In this document: in pieces, positions 6,567 through 12,914 of the stretch
Layout of the letters: every line of letters starts with the position of its first letter
How positions within the stretch are numbered: position 1 is the stretch's first letter
Assembly: GCA_015486815.1 (NCBI GenBank)
Contig: WFQY01000546.1
Coordinates: 1 to 12,914, forward strand
Direction of reading: 5' to 3'
DNA from: Phycisphaerae bacterium
Lineage (GTDB): Bacteria; Planctomycetota; Phycisphaerae; JAAYCJ01
Length of the DNA stretch: 12,914 nt
Position numbers and translations under genes: made by a program
The notes under the pieces: model-generated
Seen by the model: the letters and a program-made list of their open reading frames with translations, nothing else
Database searches by the model: none
Told to the model about the DNA's origin: nothing

Positions 6567-7022
6567 ATGAGAATAACAGATATACTTACGCCTGAAACGA
6601 TCAAAATTCCGATGGATGCGGAAGAGAAATTCGCATGCATCGAAGAGCTTGTCGATCTTCTCGCGAAAGCGGGAAAGGTAACCGACAGGGATAAATTTCT
6701 TCAAACTGTTCTCGAACGTGAATATACGCGAACAACGGGCATCGGACACGGACTCGCTGTACCGCACGGAAAATGTAATTGTATGGACGGATTGGTTATT
6801 GCGGTCGGCGTTCCGCGAACACCGATCGATTTTCAAAGCATTGACAAACAGAAAGTCAATCTCATCGTCTTATTAGGCTCGCCCGAAGACCAGACAGGTC
6901 CTCACATCCAAGCTCTTGCCCGAATAAGCAGATTGATGTTAAGTTCATCCTTCAGAGATGCCATCGCACACGCACACACACCACGCGATATATATCAAGC
7001 CTTCGTTGATAATGAGATGTAA
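6567..7022 (+). CDS. PTS EIIA type-2 (fructose/nitrogen) domain protein
   Basis: This is a single-domain phosphocarrier of the EIIA fructose/mannitol/Ntr class, 151 residues long. The phosphorylation signature is TGIGHGLAVPHGK (57-69), with H67 as the expected phospho-histidine. The later segment PEDQTGPHIQALARISRLM, which carries a conserved histidine, is also typical of the family. No permease (EIIB/EIIC), HPr or EI gene is adjacent, so a regulatory role like PtsN, or service to distant partners, is more likely than a dedicated transport system. The ATG has only a weak ribosome site (GATAGAG). The gene is divergent from purH and converges on the AI-2E transporter with a 6-base gap. I give no symbol because PtsN and fructose EIIA are hard to separate from sequence alone. 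Confidence 0.9.
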   Translation: MRITDILTPETIKIPMDAEEKFACIEELVDLLAKAGKVTDRDKFLQTVLEREYTRTTGIGHGLAVPHGKCNCMDGLVIAVGVPRTPIDFQSIDKQKVNLIVLLGSPEDQTGPHIQALARISRLMLSSSFRDAIAHAHTPRDIYQAFVDNEM

Positions 7023-7028
7023 TTTGAT

Positions 7029-8135
7029 TTACTCAGCTGGCGGATCAGCGGTTGTTTGAACGGAATCTTCGTCTTTTTTAGCGAAATCAGGCCAAATGAA
7101 TTCGCGAATCAATACCTTAATCGCTGCGGTAGCGGGTATCGCTAAAAGTAATCCGAAAATGCCAGCGAGTTCATAACCTATCATCAAAACGACAATCGTA
7201 GTAATGGGATGCAAGCCAAGTGTTTTGCTTTGAATTATCGGTGTGAGGATAAACCCGTCTATAAACTGGATTACGCTAAAGGCAATCAATGCGTATATGG
7301 GATGAGCAATATCGAAATAAGCGAAGTAGGTAATAAGCAATGCGGGGGGTAGCCCGAAAGCCGTTGCAAGATATGGCACGAGATTCAATATCCCTATCGC
7401 AAGTCCCAATAGCCAAGCAAACGGAACACCTGCGATCACAAAACCTATTGATGTGAATATTCCTACGAACAAGCAGGCAATCAATCTGCCGCGAAAAAAT
7501 TCCGCTACTATATGGTCGAGCTTTTTGGCTATATCCACAATTCGGTCGTGATATTTCGGGGGCAGATAGTGTTGTTCGATAGCAGCGATGATCTGGTCGA
7601 AACGCCAAAGGAAGAAAAAAGTATATAACGGAATTAAAATTATCAGATTAATCAGAGCGAATGTAGAGCTTAATATTTTGGTGATACTCCCTATCAGATA
7701 TTGTACGATTTCGCCCGACCGTGAAACCGCATTTTGTGTGATATTATCGAGATTGTTCTGCAGACCAGCGAGATATTTTTCCGGCATTTTGTGCCTGAGA
7801 TATTCGAGACCGGCAGGTATCTTTTCCATCAGCCAATTAGTCAGCGCTGTTATCTGGTCGATTAGTCCGAGCAGCCCCACGAACATAATCGCTGACACTA
7901 TCGCTATCAGTCCGAAGGTCGATATGACAGTCAGCAAACGCGGGATGCCACGCTTTTCGAGAGCTACCACCAACGGATTCATTATATAAGCGACAGCTAA
8001 CGAAAATAACAGGGGGTTTAATACCGAACGAACACAATACGCCAAATATATAATCACACCAGCGGTTATTAATATGGCCAGCCAATGCTTATATTGCGTT
8101 TGCTTTGTTTCCACTGAAATATTTTCAACCATCAT
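7029..8135 (-). CDS. AI-2E family membrane transporter
   Basis: This 368-residue polytopic inner-membrane protein belongs to the AI-2E (PerM/UPF0118) family. Members have been linked to autoinducer-2 export or to ion/proton exchange, and the substrate here is unknown. Hydrophobic segments lie near residues 18-34, 40-56, 68-92, 150-176, 217-262 (probably two), 280-300 and 310-335. A soluble stretch at about 93-148 separates the third and fourth, as usual. Family motifs include FFRGRLI (213-219), the GILNLVPYL segment (248-256), and DGFILTPIIQSKTLGLHP (293-310) followed by GIFGLLLAIPA. The C-terminal 20 residues are acidic and hydrophilic. The start is ATG with a second ATG directly after it, and the ribosome site is weak. 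It lies downstream of hppA but is separated from it by a folded repeat, so co-transcription is uncertain. Confidence 0.92.
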   Translation of the reverse strand: MMVENISVETKQTQYKHWLAILITAGVIIYLAYCVRSVLNPLLFSLAVAYIMNPLVVALEKRGIPRLLTVISTFGLIAIVSAIMFVGLLGLIDQITALTNWLMEKIPAGLEYLRHKMPEKYLAGLQNNLDNITQNAVSRSGEIVQYLIGSITKILSSTFALINLIILIPLYTFFFLWRFDQIIAAIEQHYLPPKYHDRIVDIAKKLDHIVAEFFRGRLIACLFVGIFTSIGFVIAGVPFAWLLGLAIGILNLVPYLATAFGLPPALLITYFAYFDIAHPIYALIAFSVIQFIDGFILTPIIQSKTLGLHPITTIVVLMIGYELAGIFGLLLAIPATAAIKVLIREFIWPDFAKKDEDSVQTTADPPAE

Positions 8136-8160
8136 TTATTATTACAGATAATAGACTCCC

Positions 8161-8268
8161 ACAAAATGCAAATATAAAACTTTTAATGGATCATTTCGAG
8201 TCCGCCAATCGCTTCGATACAATTCGCCTATCGGCGAACTCGCAATGATGCAGAAATTTGCATTTTGT
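8161..8268. repeat. Nested inverted-repeat element between hppA and the AI-2E gene
   Basis: The outer stem is perfect: ACAAAATGCAAAT (8161-8173) with ATTTGCATTTTGT (8256-8268), 13 bp. An inner stem pairs 8190-8201 with 8238-8249 at 11 of 12 positions (ATCATT-x-CGAGT type). The core holds a palindrome, ATTCGCC-TATC-GGCGAA(T). A 30-base core (8209-8238) recurs at 11289-11318 with one mismatch. The CATTGCGAG...GAAGCGAT composition recalls dispersed palindromic repeats found between genes in many bacteria. It may act as a transcript-end or mRNA-stability structure for hppA; no U-run is seen. Confidence 0.7.
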
Positions 8269-8286
8269 ATATTCCTAACGCGTTCT

Positions 8287-10917
8287 TTAATTCATATGGA
8301 GCCAATCTGATATCTGTGGTGCGAATTTTACTATCAAACCCGCAAATACCACCGAGACCATACTCATCAGTTTGATAAGAATGTTCAAACTCGGGCCTGA
8401 AGTATCTTTGAACGGGTCGCCAACGGTATCGCCGACGACGGTGGCTTTGTGATTGTCAGAGCCCTTACCGCCGAATTCTCCCGTTTCGACGAATTTTTTG
8501 GCGTTGTCCCACGCTCCGCCAGCATTAGCCATAAATATCGCTACGCCAAATCCGCAGGTAAGACCACCCGCCAAGAGGCCTAGCACTCCCGGTATTCCGA
8601 AAATCAATCCGATACCTACCGGCACTATGAGAGCTAAAAGCGATGGTATTACCATCTCTTTTTGTGCTCCCTTGGTTGAAATTTCCACGCATCGAGCATA
8701 ATCGGGTGTGGCTTTGCCTTCCATAATGCCGGGGATTTCGCGGAACTGACGGCGGACTTCCTTTACCATCGCATAAGCGGCTCTGCCGACAGCTTCCATC
8801 GTCATCGCACAAAACAGAAATACCAGAAGCACCCCCGCAAACATTCCGCATAGAACCTTCGGATTCATAAGAGTTACATTATAGAATTGCATATATTGCG
8901 AGAGCGAAGCATCAGGGGCAGCTACAAGCTGAAGCTCTTTGGGGTATCCTGCGAGATGGCCTATTCTGACTTTTTCGTCATTAGGAGCACCGAGTTTTGT
9001 CAGTATGGTATTTTTAGCTATTGGTTTTCCTCTCTTCTCAGCGTGAGAGAGATCCATCAGGCAGTTAGCTTTGACTTTGACCTTACCGTCTTTTCGTTCG
9101 ATGCTGATAAGCTGAGCCCATTTATTATGGCCGATGTAATATACCTGAGCGGGTTTCGCGTCTCTCATCGCACTGAAGAACTCAGCAGCTTCACGTTGCT
9201 GGCCTACGCGAACTTCTTCGACGTAAGAAGCCATCAACGCAAGGGCGGTAAGAGCAGCAGAACCGATAGCAAAACCTTTACCCGTAGCAGCGGTCGTATT
9301 GCCGAGACTATCGAGGGCATCGGTACGCTTTCGCACCTGTGGGTCTTGATGAGTCATCTCTGCATTTCCGCCAGCGTTGTCAGCTATCGGGCCATAAGCA
9401 TCGGTTGCGAGGGTAATGCCCAAAGTAGCGAGCATACCGACAGCTGCTATTCCAACGCCATACAGCCCGAGCGAAAATTCCGAGAATCCGCCAGCGAATG
9501 AAAACGAAAGTATAATAGCAACGATAACCGTAGCTAACGATGCCCACGTACTTTTCATTCCCGTTGCAATTCCTGCGATGATTACCGTAGCGGGGCCTGT
9601 TTCGGACTGCCTACTTATCCCCTTAGTCGGATTGTATTCATAGCTTGTGTAATATTCGGTGCTTTTGCCGATGATGATGCCAGCGACTAATCCGGAAATA
9701 ACCGAGAACGATATTCCCACCCAGTTTACGCCCGGTATATCTCTCAGAAGTAACCAGCTGAGAACAAAAGTTGCAATTATGATAAGAACGCTACTGCCGT
9801 TGATTCCTCTGCTTAATGCACCTAAAAGGTCTTTCATCGTAGCGTCTTCTTTGGTGCGAACCATACCGATGCCGATGATACTCATAATGATTCCGATACC
9901 TGCGAGAACCATAGGCATAGCCAGCATCTTCGCTTGAGCGATTACCATTTCTTGTCCGTGAAGAATTCCTATCGAAGCGACGGCAGCTACGCCAAGGGCA
10001 GCGGTCGCAAGAATCGAACCGCAATAACTTTCGTACAGATCTGCACCCATACCAGCGACATCACCGACGTTATCACCGACATTGTCAGCGATTGTTGCGG
10101 GGTTACGCGGGTCGTCTTCGGGAATGCCCGCTTCGACCTTACCGACGAGGTCAGCACCGACGTCAGCTGCTTTGGTATAAATTCCACCGCCGACACGAGC
10201 GAAGAGTGCCTGCGATGACGCACCCATACCGAAGCAGAGCATAACCACTGTTATTTCGACCAGACTCATATGAAAACCTTTGATGAGTGCCGGTGCTATC
10301 TTCGATAGAATCAAAAACCACATTGTTATATCGACCAGCCCGAACCCTACGACTACCAAACCCATAACAGCTCCGGCACGAAACGCTATTTGCAGTCCTT
10401 TGTTCAGGCTTTCTTTTGCGCCCTGAGTCGTACGGTTGCTCGCAATAGTAGCTGTGCTCATTCCGAGAAATCCGCACAAGCCAGAAAAGAATCCGCCGGT
10501 CAAAAATGCAATAAAGACGAGTTTATGCTGAACTCCTATTTGACCCATAACAAACAGGATGGCACTGACGATGATGAAAAATATAGCGACTACCTTATAT
10601 TGCTGCCTAAGATACGCCATTGCACCTTTACGAACGTAGGCAGCGATTCTCTTCATTTCTTCATCGCCCTCGTCTGCAGATTTTACCTGCAAGTATAGAA
10701 TATATGCGGTTATCAGTGCAATAATAGCGCCTATCGGCGCAAGCCACCAAATAGTGGGTATTTCGATATTGCCCTCGACAACCGGCTGAACAGCATTAGC
10801 AGATGCTGTCGTCAAAACTGCATTTTGTGCAAAGACAAACTGAGGCACAGCTGCCAGCATTACAAAAGCTACCAGCATATATGCAACGTTCCGTAAATGT
10901 ACTGTTTTCGTTTTCAC
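8287..10917 (-). CDS. hppA: Membrane-bound K+-dependent-type ion-pumping pyrophosphatase
   Basis: This integral membrane enzyme hydrolyses PPi and pumps Na+ and/or H+ out of the cytoplasm. The substrate-binding block GGGIYTKAADVGADLVG (243-259) continues through EDDPRNPATIADNVGDNVGD (267-286). Later conserved blocks are DAYGPIADNAGGNAEM (506-521) and VVGDTVGDPFKDTSGPSLN (827-845). In GNTTAATGKG (539-548), A543 and G546 are the residues typical of K+-dependent members; K+-independent ones have Lys there. E296 in DLYESY fits Na+-transporting types, though the ion is not certain. The N-terminus (1-30, ending VFA) looks like a cleavable signal peptide before the first membrane helix (about 55-75). 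At 876 residues it is long: about 100 extra residues lie near 569-676. GTG start, with AGAGGAG 8 bases upstream. Confidence 0.95.
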   Translation of the reverse strand: MKTKTVHLRNVAYMLVAFVMLAAVPQFVFAQNAVLTTASANAVQPVVEGNIEIPTIWWLAPIGAIIALITAYILYLQVKSADEGDEEMKRIAAYVRKGAMAYLRQQYKVVAIFFIIVSAILFVMGQIGVQHKLVFIAFLTGGFFSGLCGFLGMSTATIASNRTTQGAKESLNKGLQIAFRAGAVMGLVVVGFGLVDITMWFLILSKIAPALIKGFHMSLVEITVVMLCFGMGASSQALFARVGGGIYTKAADVGADLVGKVEAGIPEDDPRNPATIADNVGDNVGDVAGMGADLYESYCGSILATAALGVAAVASIGILHGQEMVIAQAKMLAMPMVLAGIGIIMSIIGIGMVRTKEDATMKDLLGALSRGINGSSVLIIIATFVLSWLLLRDIPGVNWVGISFSVISGLVAGIIIGKSTEYYTSYEYNPTKGISRQSETGPATVIIAGIATGMKSTWASLATVIVAIILSFSFAGGFSEFSLGLYGVGIAAVGMLATLGITLATDAYGPIADNAGGNAEMTHQDPQVRKRTDALDSLGNTTAATGKGFAIGSAALTALALMASYVEEVRVGQQREAAEFFSAMRDAKPAQVYYIGHNKWAQLISIERKDGKVKVKANCLMDLSHAEKRGKPIAKNTILTKLGAPNDEKVRIGHLAGYPKELQLVAAPDASLSQYMQFYNVTLMNPKVLCGMFAGVLLVFLFCAMTMEAVGRAAYAMVKEVRRQFREIPGIMEGKATPDYARCVEISTKGAQKEMVIPSLLALIVPVGIGLIFGIPGVLGLLAGGLTCGFGVAIFMANAGGAWDNAKKFVETGEFGGKGSDNHKATVVGDTVGDPFKDTSGPSLNILIKLMSMVSVVFAGLIVKFAPQISDWLHMN

Positions 10918-10925
10918 TGTTAAAA

Positions 10926-10932
10926 CTCCTCT
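10926..10932 (-). promoter_or_regulatory. Ribosome binding site deciding the GTG start of hppA
   Basis: AGAGGAG on the minus strand lies 8 bases before GTG at 10917-10915. The following residues give a positively charged n-region and hydrophobic stretch as expected for a signal peptide, supporting this start. Confidence 0.75.
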
Positions 10933-10979
10933 CTTGAAAAAACAGACTATCTACTTTACGGTGTGTTCCGTAGGGTGTA

Positions 10980-11008
10980 ATTGTAAACCTTCGTATATTT
11001 ATCGTCAA
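10980..11008 (-). promoter_or_regulatory. Candidate hppA promoter
   Basis: On the minus strand TTGACG (11008-11003), a 17-base spacer and TACAAT (10985-10980) match the housekeeping consensus at 5/6 and 5/6. The predicted leader is about 55 bases. A small inverted repeat, TACGG (10957-10961) with CCGTA (10968-10972), would sit just inside the transcript. Confidence 0.55.
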
Positions 11009-11049
11009 TAACAAGGTTATTCAAGAAAAAAATCAGAGAAAGTAGCAAG

Positions 11050-11071
11050 TGGGCATGAGTCGTGTTTGTAG
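11050..11071 (-). promoter_or_regulatory. Upstream module shared with purH (copy 2)
   Basis: This is the partner of 6379-6400 (18 of 22 identical). It lies about 40 bases upstream of the hppA -35 candidate, and the purH copy is about the same distance from its own -35 candidate. Between module and promoter both carry TTATTCAAG. The match extends weakly further upstream (shared ATTTTCA). Confidence 0.35.
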
Positions 11072-11163
11072 CTAAGATTTTCACAGCTATTGGTTTCGGA
11101 TAAATATAAACCCAAATTTTATCAGTAGAGTTTCCGCGTTTATCAGTCGAATTGACTTTGCTC

Positions 11164-11219
11164 TGACATTCTAACATTTACCAACGGCATGCTTCGCACT
11201 TAAGAATGTTAGAATGTCA
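11164..11219. repeat. 15-bp perfect inverted repeat
   Basis: TGACATTCTAACATT (11164-11178) is the exact inverse complement of 11205-11219, with a 26-base loop. The left side plus CCAAC in the loop resembles a degenerate stretch at 6420-6435 (CTGACATTCGCCAAC) upstream of purH, so it may be a dispersed element. It could form an RNA hairpin on either strand. The stretch 10918-11360 has no gene; besides this repeat it holds the hppA promoter candidate, the shared module and the repeat at 11288-11330. Confidence 0.65.
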
Positions 11220-11287
11220 TTTGCGGAATACAGGCGAGAAACACAATATTCAAGCGTTTTGAGATTTTGGACAGATTAGATCGCTAT

Positions 11288-11330
11288 GTCGCTTCGATAC
11301 GATTCGCCTATCGGCGAATCACTCAGCGAC
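11288..11330. repeat. Second copy of the 8209-8238 palindromic repeat core
   Basis: Positions 11289-11318 match 8209-8238 at 29 of 30 bases. GATTCGCC-TATC-GGCGAATC (11301-11320) is a perfect 8-bp hairpin with a 4-base loop, enclosed by GTCGCT (11288-11293) pairing with AGCGAC (11325-11330). The outer arms seen at 8161-8268 are absent here. A shorter related string, CGCCTCGGCGAATCATTC, follows at 11349-11366 and covers the stop codon of the secreted-protein gene. It lies just after that gene in its transcription direction, where a terminator or mRNA-end structure would be expected. Confidence 0.65.
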
Positions 11331-11360
11331 CGGTGGGGGATACTGTTCCGCCTCGGCGAA

Positions 11361-12902
11361 TCATTCAAAGGCTGGCGGGTGAGTTTTTGCCGTCGTCGGT
11401 TTTGAAGTTGTTGCTGTAGGGGGAAAAACGGAATTAAGATATTGAATATTGACACGGACAGCTAATACCGAATGACTTATCACGAGAAATTTATTTTGCA
11501 GCCCAGCGGCAGCTAACACCAGCGGGCCTATGTGGACAAACCATATTCCGTCGTCGGTTTTATCAAGCTGAAGCGAAAAAAGGCTACTGACGTCCACGGG
11601 CATATTCTTTAGTCTGTCGTTGTTTGAGATTTTTCGCATAAGCATCTGCCAGACAGGAAGAATCTTGTTCCAGTTTTCCATAAGCTCCGGTGAGCCGTCG
11701 TGTTGAATGAGAAAAGTTTTTGCGAAAGGCCAATTTAACGGATGCGCCGGCCAATCGTGGACTATCATCATCGGTCCGAGATGCCGAAAGATGAGCTTTT
11801 CGGTATTCTCAAGGCCGGCACGTTTCATTATCTTGTTATAGTTTCGTATCAGCTTTTCTCGCTTTACGGGGTTGCGAGACTGAAGGTAAGTATTGATGAT
11901 GGAATTCATTCCGCCCGAGACATCGATATAGCTGACGCCATAACTTTTCGCTTGTGGCGGAATGGCTTTGTATAACGGATTCGAAGGAAAGAGTCTGTCC
12001 GTCAGATATCCCATTTCCGTTCGGTCTCGCCATTGGAGATATACCTTGCTGATAAACGCCCGTTTAGTAAAGCCAGCAGTCAAAAGCCAGCGTTGCAAAT
12101 CGGAGGCGTCGAGGGCATTTATTATATTGTCGAGTGATGCTTTCATTGTAGGTCCGAGCATAGTACGCAGCTTAACTACGTCGATGTATCCGAGCCAAAT
12201 GCGATTTTTTATATCAGTATCATTTTCATTTGCAAGCTTAACGAGCCTAACGGAAGTAAATGACGGACGTTGACGGTTTAGTGTTTTTATGGCAGCATCG
12301 AAGGCATCGGAACCTATGGTAAATAGGAAATAATCGTTTAGACTTATCCACTGCCAGTTTGCCCATTTCGGAAGAGTATCAGCGGTCAGCTTTTGATGTC
12401 GATATTTATCCTTGCCTATCCAGACGATTTTTGCATCGCTGCTTGTAAAGTAATGGTCGATTATTTTTTTAAGCAGGAGAAGAAATTCGGTATGCTGAGA
12501 TTTCGGTGCTTTTATAATTATTCCGCCCGAAAAACTTTTCAGGGCGAAGGAACGGTCGCCAATCTGTTTGACGTAAAGATTTTCGATAAAAATCGTATGT
12601 GGAAATTTTGACAGCTTAATAGTTACGTAAGCAGCATCCGCTATTATCTGTTGATTGGTATTTAGCACACCCGTTAAACCGGCAGCTGATATTAGCGATG
12701 CGACCATTTGGAAGGTGTTCCGCTCGTTTGCATTGCTCTTGAAAGAGGCATAAACTCCGACGCAGGAATCGGAAACAGCATTAAGAATGCTGTCGTCGGT
12801 CTGTTTTGCGAAGGAATGCGAGGCAGTTGTTGTCAAAATGAGAATAATAGTTATAAGTTTATTTGCCAATACAGAATTGGCTGAAAATATCTTCGAGTAC
12901 AT
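11361..12902 (-). CDS. Secreted protein of unknown function
   Basis: This 513-residue protein has a likely signal peptide: a basic n-region, the hydrophobic stretch LITIILILTTTA (16-27) and a cleavage site near SFA-KQ (30-34). It should be exported to the periplasm or cell surface. No membrane helix follows. The mature part has no motif I can name with confidence. Segments such as YFLFTIGSDAFDAAI (191-205), IWLGYIDVVKLRTML (235-249) and AKSYGVSYIDVSGGMNSII (318-336) are reminiscent of DUF3352-like secreted proteins of planctomycetes, but this is only an impression. The C-terminal tail (about 493-513) is rich in P, T and A. The ATG at 12902 lies 12 bases from the window edge with no ribosome site visible, and the frame stays open to the edge, so a start further upstream is possible, though the signal peptide favours this one. 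Confidence 0.8.
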   Translation of the reverse strand: MYSKIFSANSVLANKLITIILILTTTASHSFAKQTDDSILNAVSDSCVGVYASFKSNANERNTFQMVASLISAAGLTGVLNTNQQIIADAAYVTIKLSKFPHTIFIENLYVKQIGDRSFALKSFSGGIIIKAPKSQHTEFLLLLKKIIDHYFTSSDAKIVWIGKDKYRHQKLTADTLPKWANWQWISLNDYFLFTIGSDAFDAAIKTLNRQRPSFTSVRLVKLANENDTDIKNRIWLGYIDVVKLRTMLGPTMKASLDNIINALDASDLQRWLLTAGFTKRAFISKVYLQWRDRTEMGYLTDRLFPSNPLYKAIPPQAKSYGVSYIDVSGGMNSIINTYLQSRNPVKREKLIRNYNKIMKRAGLENTEKLIFRHLGPMMIVHDWPAHPLNWPFAKTFLIQHDGSPELMENWNKILPVWQMLMRKISNNDRLKNMPVDVSSLFSLQLDKTDDGIWFVHIGPLVLAAAGLQNKFLVISHSVLAVRVNIQYLNSVFPPTATTSKPTTAKTHPPAFE

Positions 12903-12914
12903 TTTCGGTAATAT

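Noticed and set aside
8887..9501. 204-codon plus-strand open frame opposite hppA
   Set aside because: It is antisense to a clearly conserved pyrophosphatase coding sequence, has no recognisable domain and lacks a supported start.
10956..11177. 73-codon minus-strand open frame upstream of hppA
   Set aside because: It covers the promoter candidate, the shared module and part of the inverted repeat; the composition is not protein-like and no good ribosome site is seen.

Overview
The window looks like a chromosomal housekeeping stretch from a moderately AT-rich planctomycete-type bacterium, probably Phycisphaerae-like. That placement is an inference. It rests on a small protein matching a family I recall as planctomycete-restricted (HYExAFE), a large membrane pyrophosphatase with a signal-like N-terminus and an extra domain, a secreted protein of planctomycete style, and intergenic DNA rich in 7-base and 9-base degenerate repeats. 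There are no rRNA or tRNA genes, CRISPR arrays, transposases or phage genes.

Layout. 1-231: non-coding DNA with a heptad-built inverted repeat, a 9-base tandem repeat and a small hairpin. 232-2026 (+): hisS (TTG start), overlapped by a small protein with a PD-(D/E)XK-like core. 2011-6258 (-): a co-directional cluster transcribed purH > pfkA > pyrR > pyrB; its last gene overlaps the small nuclease-like gene tail to tail. 6259-6566: divergent promoter region. 6567-7022 (+): a lone PTS EIIA-type protein. 7029-8135 (-): an AI-2E family membrane transporter. 8136-8286: a nested inverted repeat. 8287-10917 (-): a K+-dependent-type membrane pyrophosphatase (hppA, GTG start) with about 100 extra residues in one loop. 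10918-11360: a long intergenic region with an hppA promoter candidate, a 15-bp-stem inverted repeat and a second copy of the repeat core near 8200. 11361-12902 (-): a secreted protein of unknown function, with its start close to the window edge.

How the genes fit together. The minus-strand cluster joins the last two steps of IMP synthesis (PurH), the committing glycolytic step (PfkA), and the pyrimidine regulator/uracil phosphoribosyltransferase (PyrR) with aspartate carbamoyltransferase (PyrB). That would tie purine, sugar and pyrimidine metabolism in one transcript. The pyrophosphatase would recover energy from PPi released by biosynthesis, including nucleotide and aminoacyl-tRNA synthesis.

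I see no clearly new multi-gene system. The items most worth a second look are the repeat elements, the loop domain in the pyrophosphatase, the PD-(D/E)XK-like small protein, and a sequence module shared upstream of purH and hppA.
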